DNA of 30,133 nt from Phaeoceros laevis (taxonomy: Eukaryota; Anthocerotophyta; Anthocerotopsida; Notothyladales). The stretch lies in the NCBI GenBank assembly GCA_049999765.1, contig JBNGIQ010009547.1, positions 409,971 to 440,103 on the forward strand, written 5' to 3'. The notes below the pieces were generated by a model. It was not told where the DNA came from and searched no databases. It saw only the letters and a program-made list of their open reading frames with translations. Made by a program: the position numbers and the translations under genes. Below, piece by piece: positions 1 to 11,273 of the stretch (the first letter of the stretch is position 1; each line of letters opens with the position of its first letter).

Positions 1-135
1 CCTCCTAGGTCCTCGTGTTCCCAGCGGCTCTGGATCAGCCGATCAGCCGCCATTTCTTTCCGCTAAAGTACACACGTTTAAGATGCAGGGCAGGAAATTC
101 CCAGCTGAATACCGACAAGTTGTAGTGTTACACAT
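1..135. other. FAM21 3' flank with an echo of its last exon
   Basis: This lies downstream of the FAM21 stop. Bases 14-53 repeat, with an 8-bp insertion and a few substitutions, bases 161-192, which encode the last part of FAM21 (MAVDPEQLGTR). No separate gene is seen. Confidence 0.6.
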
Positions 136-3100
136 CTAGTCATCAAATAAAGACCTCCCGCGTGTTCCCAGCTGCTCTGGATCAACCGCCATACCGAAAT
201 CGGTAGCTAGCTTTGAGAAGGCTTTACTCCCATCCGTGTCCTTGCTGCTAATGGAGGAAGAGTGTCTCCCAGCCAGAGGGTCTAAGGCAGTCCGCGTTCT
301 GGAAGGACCTTTTGAGAAACTTCCAAACAACTCATCTTCATTCTCTTCGTCGTCTCCAAAAAGAATGGAGGATAAATATGCAGACCCAATGTTTTTGGAC
401 CTTGCATCTGCTTGCTGCATGGTTGGCATAGGTTCATCAAAACGACCTTGAGTGTCCTCTGAAACCACTCTTGCGGAAAGCTTCCTCACCCCACCATCCC
501 AAGCAGAGTGAACCGATCCACTTGTTTGGCCTGCAACATGCCTTGAATTCGTCTTGTTCAGTCCGTCTGCAGCTCTTGAACCCTGCCCTAACTGCTTTCC
601 ACGTTTGGTTCCAAAGTTTGTGTCATCGCCATCATCATCGTCATCATCATCTCCAAAGAGCACAAACCGTCTGCCAGAACTCTCTTTCCGAGAGTTGTGC
701 TCACCAGACTCCCTTGACAAAGAGCCAACCCGTTCAATGGCAGCTTCAGATGAAACAGTGTGCATTCCTGTACTACGATTGTCTTCACCATAAGTTGTGG
801 AGACAAGACCTGTAAGCAGAACGTGAGCTAGAACAGGTTGTTCTGAGTAATTTGGCAGCAGGATTTACTAATCGAAGCTGAAACTATTGTCAACCCAACC
901 AGAACAAATAACTGCATACCTTTACCTTCGAACTGATGAGTGGCGGTGACAAGTTGGTTCGCATCCATATCAGTCCCTGAAGATCCCTCCTGGAAAAGGC
1001 TGCTGTCTGGACGTACATACGGCATTCCAGATCTGAGAACAGGTAGAGTCAGTTGAATGGCTTAGCCTGTGAGATTTTCAGGAGCCAAAAGCAAATATGC
1101 ACCACGAAAGGGGTCTAATACCTTGATGCCTCTAAGGAGGTGTTTTGACTACCACGTCTCGTCGTATCCAGTGACTGTGTTTGTGAATGAAGTCGACTTA
1201 TAGAATGTGGTACCGTTACAACACCAGACTGAGTCACTGCCAGGCCGTCATGGAAATAAGCATTACTTACACTTGTATGACTCTCATCTGTGCTTGACCA
1301 TGACGTTGTGTCATCTTCGGTGGCCACTGGCTGTTGCCTTGGAACTGCTCGAGCATCTGCCAGAACGTCGTTCACAACCATTGGTTTCACAAGCCCAGGA
1401 TCAGCTTGAGGTGCCACAAAGGACTCTGCTGTGGGTGCAGGGCGATCTCCAAATGCCAAGCCAGAGGCCTCAGATTGGAAAGGGAGATGGCCTTGTTCAT
1501 CTTCTGCACTAGACAATATGCCGTCACTTTTATCAAAAAGTCCTTTACCGGCAGCAATTTTGCCCCAAGGTCGAGCACTTCTGATTTGGTTGCTGATACC
1601 ATCCTTCTGTCTCATGAGCTGTGCAACGTAGCTGTCATCCTCATCCTCATCAAATAAACCACCATGGAACTGTTGCTGTGGAGGGCGGTTTGACACACTT
1701 GTGGTCCTCGTTACTTGGTTACTAGTGAGCTGTATAGGGTAATCTGGAGGCTGGGTGGCCGGAAGACTCCGATGGCGTTGATGAGCACTCTGTGACCTTG
1801 GTTCTGAAGGTTGACCACTGTCTTCCATTATCAATGCAGACTCCTGCAGTGATCCTTTGCTGTCCGAAGACTTGTTTGCCAAGGTTTCAGGTGTTCGAGA
1901 TTGTTTGGAGCTTCTAAACATGTCTTCAGGTACAGTGGGTTCTGCAATACTCCCAGGTGTTGGATCCGACCCAAGCGGTGCATATTCCATGAAAGTCGAA
2001 GGAAATTGAAAGAGAGAGGACGAATGTTTTGCTGATGTATCCCCACGGCTGAAGCGGGACCCCAAGATTTCACTGTCATTCTGGACCGAAGGGGAGGTTC
2101 CTGCGAGCAACTGGTTCCTTTCGCTGGTCGAAGGAAACTCAAATTGTGAGGACTCAAGTTCTTGAAGCTCCTGGATGGCACCCAGCAAAGTGACTGTCAA
2201 TTCACACCATTGTGCATCTCAGACAGACTGGGTTTTATTTCTGAACATCAGACTTCTCCGGTTCTCTCTTACTGTCTGACATTGTACCAACATGTCTCCA
2301 CACAACAATCAAGGTTGGCCCTAAGCAAAAAGGTACAGTTTGGCAACTGCTCTAACCTCCTTTGCGTTGACTGTACTCGTGGAAGTTACTGGTACATATT
2401 GTCTCCCCAGGGTTCGAGGTGCTGTGGGATTGGCGCTAGTGCCATCATTACTGGATGCACCAGAGTCCTCCTGATCCTCTTGAGCAATACTTTGCTTCCT
2501 GTTCTCAGACATGGTCCTACCAACAAGCTTCATTCAAGCAGTTTCAAATTGCCTTTCTGACGCACAAGCATCTCAGCATGAGCATGAACAAAACGTTTTT
2601 CTCTCACAGCCAAGAGTTGACAAATGTGTATAACAGGGCTTTTGTGTATAGTATCTCTGGTGAAACCGGCAAAGCAGGCCACACAAAGGTTCAGCAAAAG
2701 AACGCACCTCTGTAACACGTCAAGTGACTTGGGGTCCCTTGCGATTGTGTTTGTATCATCAACGTCCCCAAAGAAACCCGATGAATTACTGTAATTTGGC
2801 ACTGTATTTTCACCTTCTGCATCTGAAAGCCATCGACTCGCCAACATTATAGCAACACACAAATCTTGACAGATGTGGATGAACTCAGAGAGACGACAGG
2901 ACCTGACTGATGCCAGATGAATTACGAGATAACTCACATGATAGAGATGGACCACGAAGGGCAGCTTCAAGCATAGCCTTAAAATCAAGAGCCGCTGACA
3001 CAGCAGGTTCCAAACCCTCCGCCTGGGTTCACCAAGTGTGAACTAATTATCATCTCATACTAATCCTTTCAGGTGTCAAGAAGGTTTTCTGTATTTGCAG

Positions 3101-4220
3101 CATATGACAGTACACACCTGTACGTCCGAAGAGTCTGACCACTCTACTTCAGGTGGTAGAGCTCTGTCGACCATATCCGTGGCCAAGTCTGTGCCATTAC
3201 TTTCACTATCGCTATCGGCGACAGAAAGATCTGTAAAATGAATATCCGTGTGTAAATCTACATCCAATATGCTGCCGATCTATGGCGAGCTGCTGCTTTT
3301 CTTGCCTCTACATTATGAGAGCACTTTCATAAGCACAAGCTGAGGGTTGCACAATGACACACCTTTCCGGACCAGGGTATGAAGAAAGTACCTGTCAAAC
3401 CACACTTCGCATCTCCAAAATACTCCTCGGTTCCTATGACGAAAGGAAGAGGCCGATGAGCCTGTACCAAGCCAGCAAACCACATGAAAAGAAATTAATA
3501 ATCCGTCCCGGCATCTACCCTCCTTGTGAGCTTGCAAGGTGTTAACTCCTTTGGCATCACATGTGAAGGAATTGAGGCCCTTGAAGTACCAATCTGCTTG
3601 CTTGATCAGGTTCAGCCAAAGATAGATAATTGCTGGCAATCTTGTGCTCCTCCAAAACTCTCCAGGCTGTTAGGACTGCTTCTTTGTACCGAGGGACAAT
3701 GCCACCTTCATAGCTTTCTGTTTCACCATCAGGATGTTGTTTGGTTGCAGTCGGACTGGAGGTTTCATCTTCCTCATATACACGCTGAAATGATTCAAAC
3801 CACGAAAGGAATAAGGATATGATTTGTAAAAGCTAACTGGACTGTGAACTTCCGCACATATGCAACCTACATTCTCGATAAACTGAGAGTTAGAAAGGCT
3901 CCGAAAGTGGTTGAACGTGTTGTGTAGGTCCTGCTCCGTAGAAAACGTTTCTTCAACCAGCTTGCGAACCTGCTTAGCAACGCTGTCTGTTCTCTGCACT
4001 AAGCGATTGGAGAAGCTCTCGAGCCATCTCTGCAGCTGCAAAGGGTAGTACAGGTATAAAGCAACAAAGTTCATACCATACAAGAAGGCTTAGGCACGGT
4101 GAACAGCAACGAGCCCTAGGCAGCCAAGGGCTGTAGAGACCACACCTGAATATCGGAATCAAGGGACCACCTGGAAGCTGCCGCCTCCGAGAAGACAGCC
4201 TTCAGCGACTCACGCTCCAT
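136..4220 (-). CDS. WASHC2: FAM21/WASHC2 homologue, WASH-complex subunit (11 exons, about 935 aa)
   Basis: Exons, 5' to 3' on the minus strand: 4220-4146, 4035-3871, 3784-3590, 3461-3392, 3230-3118, 3022-2938, 2822-2708, 2516-2357, 2170-1122, 1032-926, 809-136. All join in phase (2808 nt). FAM21 is the large tail-bearing subunit of the endosomal WASH complex; it links WASH (Arp2/3 activation) to retromer VPS35. Seen: a head region (about aa 15-85) with LHNTFNHFRSLSNSQFIENR, closely matching the animal FAM21 block LHNVFNDF..LSNTQFIENR. Next comes HRPLPFVIGTEEYFGDA (about aa 147-163), matching the RPLPYLIGS block. The rest is low-complexity and acidic, with LF motifs (about aa 762 and 861-873) and a final SLFDD. 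The start is the only ATG opening exon 1, giving MERESLKAVF then a conserved W18. Exon 9 (1049 nt) is the disordered tail. Divergent from the kinase gene. Family call is strong; single splice sites, especially exon 8/9, are less certain. Confidence 0.85.
323..367 (-). other. LF-acidic-LF (LFa) motif in FAM21 tail
   Basis: Encodes ILFGDDEENEDELFGSF. The pattern L-F, a run of acidic residues, then L-F is the LFa repeat by which animal FAM21 tails bind the retromer subunit VPS35. This is the best copy in the protein. Function here is inferred from the pattern. Confidence 0.75.
611..666 (-). other. Acidic LF motif with poly-Asp run in FAM21 tail
   Basis: Encodes VLFGDDDDDDDGDDTNFG: an LF followed by ten acidic positions and a terminal NF instead of LF. 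It is a degenerate LFa-like element. The GAT/GAC run (plus strand 628-652) is a simple repeat and may vary in length. Confidence 0.55.
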
Positions 4221-5980
4221 ATTATAGCAACAGCCTTTATCTAAAGTAACGGTCTGTACTCAACCTCTAGAAGGATCTGAGAAAGGGTCTAGGAGGATAA
4301 ATCCTACTGGCATACGAATGTGACAGATTTGGAGGGGATTAGCTTTCATTTCAGTGCGGTGAGAGGCTGCGGGCTTCCTGACCCATCTCGGGAGTCGGGA
4401 TCCTGCCCTGAATGACCTCCAGTCATGTCTCACCACATTTCCCTGCCCTTAAGTTTCAGCCACTTGACCAACTGCCACTTCCAACCCCACTATTTTGCAG
4501 TCACACGCTCCGAGTTGACCAAGAGCTCCGACACCTACAGTCGGACTGTGACAGAAGGTAAGGAGGCGCCATATTGCACACTGCTGCGAAGGCCAGGGGC
4601 TCCCTGACCCATCTCCTGCGTCATAAGTTGGGACATCTTGTCTGCGTGTGAATCTCCTTGAACACCAAGCCCCCTTCCTAGTACGCGGCCAGGAGGCTGA
4701 AAATTTTCTATTCAGGCATGATGAAGGCTGACAAACTTCAGATGCGACCAATTTGATTCGACGCGTCACTGCCGAAACCGGGTGATCCTGTTGCCTCCGT
4801 AGATCTCCCTCCGTACACTGCTTCTTTCCACCCTCTTCCCTCGCCCCTGAGTGAACTTCTGTGAGGGCCCTGCAATGAGCTACGTATGCCAAGTGTTGGA
4901 GAATCCTGAATTTTCCGCAGATGGTTTCTCACTCTTCGTAAACAACTTTTGTGACCAGGATCTCGGACTGTTGCAAAGCTTACCCAGCTCCCATCCGCAC
5001 TCCTATTCCGACATAGATAGGCTATTCCTCATATCTTTCCGATGAACATAGGAAAGACGTCAACAGACAAGCCTGGAGATCAGCCCGCAATCCTTCACAA
5101 GTGACCCCAAGCTCTTTCTTCACATTTTACAGAGTTTCAGACAGCAGTGGCGTCTCGAAATCCACTTTTTTGTCGGTCTCTGCTGATGGTGTTCGCTCAA
5201 AGGTCTCATCAGCTGGGTTCCACCACCTTCATTCCGAAATTGACAGAAACAGAACCCGTATAGTATGCGTAGATCTCTCGTCGCTGAGAAAAGCTACAGC
5301 ACCATGCAAAGCCCGTTTGTACTTTGTACGTTGTCCTTTGAGTGTGGGTACAGAAACGCTTCGCCGTCTCAGGGCAGGGCCTTGTGAATACGAAGACGTT
5401 CGCCTGCGCGGCATGTAAGAAGCTCGTACTCGTACTTTACGAGATCTTCATTTACCTCTTTCCGCTTCACACCAACCTCAGTCAGCGTTGTCGTTCAACA
5501 GAATGAAGGATACAATGTCTGAGCAAGACGTGCCTTGACGAAGCATAGAGACGGTTGAGAAGCAGAGCCCAGCCTGTTGCTGTGACGCGAGGATAGTTCT
5601 GGTCTGCCGACAACGGCGTGATACCATGCCCCCCCAAGGACGAAGACCTGTCGATGACGAACAGAACAGGGTGAGGTTTAGTGCTCTCCGTGTTGAAAGT
5701 TTAACACACTGGACACACATCCCTGACTGCAGGCTGCGGGCATGATCTGCTCTACAGGTCTGTGCCACAGGGTCTCGGTGCAGTCGGATCTCCCGGTGCA
5801 AGCAGTGTTACTGTCATGGCCGTATGCACCTGGTAGCTGCTGATGTTTCTGGAACAGACAGAATTTATTGCAGCACACAAATTGGAGTATATCTGCTTCT
5901 TGGCAGTGATCCTTGACGTCCAGAAGCTCCCAATATGCTTGGTGCGTGAATTTGTCATTCGCGGCATTAATATCTGGGCC
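4221..5980. other. Divergent intergenic region, FAM21 / RAF-like kinase
   Basis: About 1.76 kb between the two ATG codons. It must hold both promoters and probably non-coding first exons of the kinase. Several ORFs of 60-150 codons occur on both strands, but none resembles a known protein. Two short related segments (about 4370-4394 and 4596-4620, both containing CCTGACCCATCTC) are present. I see no RNA gene or mobile element. Confidence 0.5.
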
Positions 5981-8335
5981 ATGCTGCTCCGTCTCATGCC
6001 TGAGCAGCAACAGCGGGCCAAGCAGGGGGCTCCCCATCCCATGGCAGCAGCTTCCTGTGACCTCGTTTCGGACTGCAGCTATGTCATTGATCCAAAGCTG
6101 CTCTACGTGGGACCTAAAATTGGAGAAGGTGCCCACGGCAAAGTTTACGAGGGGAAGTAAGTTCCTCCTGTCTACTGCCCTGTGTTTCTCTGCACCTGTG
6201 TGACCTTGTGAACTGGCCGGAAAGTGGGTGAAGCGTTAGGAAACAATCCAGCCATCCTGCGTATTATGCTCGCTGCTGAGTAGCAAATCCCACGACAATT
6301 GCTGATATATCCAGGTTTGCTACGAGACTCGGACAGCCTTATCAAGGCTACTGCCAGTACCCTTGGAACACATGCCAATAACTGCTGAAATCACTTTCTA
6401 CCCGTTTGTACCAGAAGCAGCAGTCATTGTTGACAGGCCCGAACGACAGCTGCACATGCGTTGCAACAAGCCTGTAAATCGTTTGTCTGTTCGAGCTCGG
6501 CGATTGTTGAAGCCACAGTCCGCGCACGACAATTCTATGTTTTTACTCAGTCCTCTTGTCCATCTCCTGTCTTTCAATGGAAGTCGGGTAAGAATGTTGT
6601 GAGAGATTGTCTTTACCCTTGCATCTGTCGTGCGCCAGGTACCAGGACCAAAATGTCGCAGTAAAGATCATGCAACCCTCAGAAAAGGATGAGGATGGAA
6701 AGGGAGACTCACGTTTCGCTCGTGAAGTAGCTATGCTGGCCAAAGTGCAGCACAAGAATTTGGTGAAGGTGAGTCTGATAGCTCCCAAGGTTGATCTTAT
6801 TGACTTGCAGGTGTAGCAAACTTGCTCTTTCATCAGCTGTTTCCTCCTAATTTTTGAAGTTATATTCGTCATCTGCTACCTCATCCTCTGGGAGGGTACA
6901 TGGTTACTGGCTCAAGCGGATGCAGTTGTGAATAAAGTGCTACTGTGATTTCTGGCTTTGCAGTTTGTTGGCGCATGCAGGGACCCAGTCATGGTCGTAG
7001 TTACTGAGTTGCTTGCTGGAAAATCTCTTCGCAAATATTTGATCGCTCTTCGCCCGAAAAAGCTTGAGCTCAGGCTAGCTGTCAGTTTTGCGCTAGATAT
7101 CGCACAAGCAATGGACTGCCTTCATGCTAATGGCATTATCCATCGGGATTTGAAGCCTGGTACGTTACTCATTGACTGCTATTGTCAAACTTGATCTATG
7201 TTAGCTTTACTGAGGTGCTTGGTGTTGTTTATTTCTCTGTCATTCTGGTGGCATCCCCCTGTGCTGTGTTCAAGCTCAGAGTGAGCTCCCCTCGTACTTT
7301 ACAGATAACCTTTTGCTCACAGAAGACCAAAAAACTGTGAAGCTGGTAGACTTTGGCCTTGCCCGAGAAGAAACTCTAACAGAAATGATGACAGCAGAGA
7401 CTGGAACGTATAGGTGGATGGCCCCGGAGGTAGAGCTTTCCCTCTCTGTACATTATTTCTCTACACTGCTAGGTCCTGCTGCCCTGGAGATCTGCTTTTT
7501 TATGTTGGCAATGGACTGATTTTTTCCCAGACACAGCTAAGCATCTCCAGAACAGTTTTTGCTGGAAGAGGTCTCAACAGGTAGCATGGTTTATGTGCAG
7601 AGGCAACTGCTATGTATTTCTAACTCAAGTGGTGGCCCAAAAGACCTGAATATCTCTTTAATAAACAACATGGTCGTCTCCGTCTGTAGCTCTACAGCAC
7701 TGTGACGCTGAGGCATGGCGAGAAGAAGCACTACAATCATAAGGTGGACGTGTACAGCTTTGCTATCGTCTTGTGGGAGCTTATAACCAACCGGATGCCT
7801 TTCGAAGGGATGTCCAACCTACAAGCTGCTTATGCAGCTGCATTTAAGGTCTTTATCAACCCCACATTTGCCACAGGCAGACATCGATGTTTAGTGTTGT
7901 TTCCTTGGGGTGCAGGCTCCCACTAGGTGTGCATGTCTGGAAGCCTGGTAGAGATGTTTCTTTCATTTTAGTTGTGCAAGGAGAGCTTTGCACTTCCATT
8001 AAAATCAGCAGTGCAGCATGAAACTTGTAATACTTATTCGTGTCTTGGGTACAAACAAGACGTACTTTGGTATCAAGATGTACTTTGGTATCATCACTTC
8101 GAGGTTTGGAACCCTTGTCGCTTGCATCAAGTTGACAGCTTATGGTGTTATGCTGCAGAAAGTGAGACCCAGTCTGGCAGACGGGTTGCCAGAGGAGCTA
8201 GTGTTCATCATGCAATCCTGCTGGGCTGAAGACCCTGATGTGCGGCCAAACTTCACCCAGGTTGTTTGGATGTTGAGTGCTTTTCTCTTCTCCCTTCCTG
8301 CTGATGGCAGCTCTATCCAGCCTGTGCTAATCTAG
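5981..8335 (+). CDS. RAF-like (ATN1-type) serine/threonine/tyrosine protein kinase
   Basis: Exons 5981-6156, 6639-6768, 6964-7159, 7305-7429, 7690-7848 and 8159-8335 join in phase (320 aa to the first stop). A full kinase domain is visible. GEGAHG (aa 48-53) is the Gly-rich loop, VAVK has Lys68, and T116 is the gatekeeper. HRDLKPDN begins at H162, DFG is at 183-185 and GTYRWMAPE ends at E209. Sub-domain XI reads [11 protein letters not shown]. These blocks closely match Arabidopsis ATN1, a plant MAPKKK group C/RAF-like kinase of the cytosol; its substrate is unknown. ATG 5981 is used because it is the first in-frame Met near the conserved domain, but 5996, 6041 or upstream 5843 are possible. 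A TAG at 8333-8335 ends the frame, which then continues open to 8557 with a family-like tail (see separate entry). Confidence 0.85.
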
Positions 8336-8557
8336 AGAGCACTTGTAGCTCCAACAAGGCCACCAGTGATTGTTTCTGCTCCCAAGGAGCAACTAAATGC
8401 AGCTCCCAAGGTAGTCACAGTGGAGAAGGAGCCATTAAGCCCAACCATAGAGGATACTACACCGATTAGGGGCGACGATGATGATACAGGGCTGTCGACG
8501 AAGTCAAAATGGTTTGGCTGCTTCAGTCATTGTTTTTTCTCGGCTGGACTCTCGTAG
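8336..8557 (+). other. Open in-frame continuation of the kinase, probable true C-terminal tail
   Basis: After the TAG at 8333-8335 the same frame stays open for 73 codons, giving a Pro/Ala/Glu-rich linker (PPVIVSAPKEQL, TVEKEPLSPTIED) and the end KSKWFGCFSHCFF, then TAG. An aromatic/Cys-rich end of this type (for example FFSCFKQC) is common in ATN1-like kinases, so this is likely coding in at least one form. A GT-AG pair at 8261-8335 could remove the stop as a 75-nt in-frame intron, at the cost of a conserved helix. Other explanations are a nonsense allele or a base error. Confidence 0.55.
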
Positions 8558-9579
8558 CTGGATGGTCACGGTCAACCCAGGTCCATCTATTTTGCTGCAT
8601 CGACGTATGAACTAGTGTAGTTGAAGCGGTGGGAACATATTACGCAGCCCTTCTAAACCTCAACTAAGGAGATGTCACTTGATGAGCTGTCAGAGGCGTT
8701 ACAGAACGTTTCTTAGCCCGGCAGACTCCTTCAAACCTTCAAATGATTTGGAAAATTATGTCGCTTCGATCGGGAGCTAGAACAACGAGAGGAATCCGTA
8801 CGGTGCGTGTTCACTTAGGGTCACTTTCCATGTGAGTCATAACAGTGGCTAGCAACTCTGTCAGTTTTTAGTAGGGATTAGTGTATGCTGAATTGACCAC
8901 AAACGAGTTTCTCCAACCTGTCAGCGAACAGGGCTTGTTACGTAGACTATGTGCTCCCCAGCATGCTTCAGCTCGATTGCACGAAGCAGGTTGGCATTGA
9001 ACACTAGAGGATTGCAGGCCCTGGCACAGGTGTGCCTGAGCTCTTTGCAGCTGCAGCTGTGCTGTCCTCGTGCCTGCTTATATGCGTACACTGGTTTTGC
9101 AAGTTCAGTGCGTTCCAAGGTGTCACATTACTCACATAGATACCAAGGTAACTCATAAGAGCAGAAGGGGCTGCCTGGACAGGGGTAGTGACTACTCTGA
9201 AGAGCGACTTCTCAACAGAAGACGGTTACCCTTTTCACCAATAGCTCTGTTTTTACAGCTTCGAAAAGCATGAACATGGTCGTCCTGAAGTCCAACCAAC
9301 GGACCACACTGCAACGAAATCACAGTCCTGGGTATAAATGCTTGGCAGTTGCATCTAACTTGAATGCCCCTTGAGTACCAAAAATTGTAGTTTCACTGTC
9401 ACTGTCACAGCCGCAACGCAACGCAAATGTAAGTGTGAAGGTCTGCTTGCGTTGCCAGAACATACAGCTGCTGGAAAGTACTCAGAGTTTACTACTCGAG
9501 ACAGTTTGATCCTTCACACGTTTACTAGCTTAGTCTATTACTGGAAGCACACCTTCTATCCGGACGGAATGTCTCTCTG
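8558..9579. other. Convergent intergenic region, kinase 3' / glycosylasparaginase 3'
   Basis: About 1 kb between two convergent genes, expected to hold both 3' UTRs. Only short ORFs (under 95 codons) without recognisable similarity. No repeat or RNA gene was found by eye. Confidence 0.5.
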
Positions 9580-11273
9580 TCACCTGTATTCTGTTGCACC
9601 GAAGTCGGTTGAAACGGGTACATCCGGATACACCGTAAGAACCTGAGTGTCCTCCATGCCGAAGCTGCGGACCGAATACTGGAAAGTCCAGCCGTTACAT
9701 GCACCGGCATGACTTCCGCTGGTATTCACAGCAAAAACTGCACCTACGAAAAAAGGAAACTTGGCTCTGATTCTTGCTATGGCGCCAACGGCGGCAGCTT
9801 TGGGACTCATACCCTGCCTCATGCTCTCCACGACCTGGTAGCTGCAACAGAGAAATTGGGGAATGAGATGCAGTTCCAAACATCCCGTGCGAGACTGCTA
9901 GACCCCTAGGCAGCCGTACCAAGAGAGAAAACGCATCATGATGTCGCCATCTCCTGTAGCCCCACAGGCACCAACTTCGCCGTCGGCATAGGCACCGGCA
10001 CCTACTATTGGCCCGTCTCCTACCCTGCACAGCCGAAGCACAATTTCAGCGGATGAACAGTTTCTCCTCCTCGTGAAGTGCTGGCAGTTGGCACCAGATG
10101 CAATTGCCATGTTTCGTAGGACACACACCTTCCAGGGATTTTGAACGTTGCACCATTTGTGGATGTGGCAACTGCAATTCTCCCAACCTGTCAGCAGGAG
10201 GACAGTCAGATCTCCAGAGTGCAAAGTAAAGAAGAGAAGCAGAGTTGAGATCTATACAGAGTCAATTGCGGCCATTGAGATAGTGTCATGATTCCTGTAG
10301 TCGACTTGCCTCCGTGTAGTAAGCACAGATTCAACTTCAGATCCTGCTCCACTCCCACAGCTTCCTTCCCCTGCTTTAGCATTGGCATCGAGTTCATATG
10401 GGCCACAAGAGAGTTTATTGTTTGGCAGCACGTTTCGCCAGAAGTTTGGTTGACAGGAAGAGTTGATCCAAGCAGACCACTTTCCAATGGAATCCTCTGT
10501 CCTCAAGTCAACCGGTCCCTGGAGCCCCAGTGAGATAGCAAAGGCTGATGCCTGGTCACCAACTAGAAGGCTGTGCTCCGTATGTTGCAGTACAAGCTTG
10601 GCCGCCATAGCTGCCTGCTTAACAAACCGAAGCGCTGCCACTGCTCCGACATCCATGGTTGTCTGGCAGTTTTCTTGGCACCAAACACCTGCCATTCGGT
10701 CAGCTCCATGAGCATCCATTGTGAGGAACACCAAGAGCTCACATAGTTGAACCAAACTGAAGAACCAATTCTGGAACTTACCCCATCCATGACCATCGCA
10801 TCCAGAGTGGTTTCTCCTTTCTCATCCGGACTTCCACCATAACCGACTGCAAGGATTAACACGAATGGAATTAAGAACTTGTGTACGTGTTCACGGACAT
10901 GCCACGCACTCAGATCTGTCAAGTTTGCTTGATATCCCAACAACACCTGAGCCGTCGCATTGAAGTTCCTCGCAGGCTGAGCATCCATCCACCACAGCGT
11001 CTACAGCTGATGAGCCCCGTTCAACCGCTTTCCACGCCACACGCACTGCCTCCAGAAACCGCCAAGTGCTAATCACCACTGGGACTTGCTGAGCTTGTGC
11101 AACACATGATATCTGCATTCCTCCAAATACCTGTTCAGCTACTCAACGAGGAGAAAAATCTTCATGTGCTACAGACTCAAACACCCCATACGACAACGTG
11201 CCTGCCATGTAGTAGCAGTGTAAAGAAGAACGGCGCAAAGAACAAGTGTGCTGGTGCCGAGGAAGGTGGACAT
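9580..11273 (-). CDS. Glycosylasparaginase (aspartylglucosaminidase), Ntn hydrolase
   Basis: Exons 11273-11198, 11093-10947, 10846-10782, 10662-10258, 10187-10129, 10024-9920, 9841-9580 give 372 aa in phase. The enzyme cleaves the GlcNAc-Asn bond in glycoprotein breakdown and is made as a precursor that cuts itself before a Thr. Seen: an N-terminal hydrophobic stretch ([20 protein letters not shown]) like a signal peptide; VVISTW with the substrate Trp; [17 protein letters not shown]; the cleavage site HDTISM with the catalytic Thr after [21 protein letters not shown] with the substrate-binding Arg and Asp; and [13 protein letters not shown]. The C-terminal chain ends with [16 protein letters not shown]. 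This is the AGA-type plant enzyme, not the shorter ASPGA1-type isoaspartyl peptidase. Predicted site is the vacuole or secretory route. The first intron donor is uncertain. Confidence 0.88.

Noticed and set aside
136-765. Asp-rich 209-codon reading frame as a separate hypothetical gene
   Set aside because: It is the last exon of FAM21; it has an AG acceptor at 810 in the right phase and the family's acidic LF motifs.
471-815. Plus-strand frame with a His-rich run
   Set aside because: Antisense shadow of the poly-Asp codons of FAM21; no similarity of its own.
5101-5418. 105-codon plus-strand frame between FAM21 and the kinase
   Set aside because: No recognisable motif, no splice or promoter support, and an overlapping frame on the other strand.
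8261-8310. 50-nt intron at the kinase 3' end
   Set aside because: It opens a frame, but that frame loses the family-like tail KSKWFGCFSHCFF and gives a Cys/Ser-rich random sequence.
10030-10128. Reading [10 protein letters not shown]... as part of glycosylasparaginase
   Set aside because: The exon at 10187-10129 supplies the expected [13 protein letters not shown] block and splices in phase to RVGDGP, so this stretch is intron.
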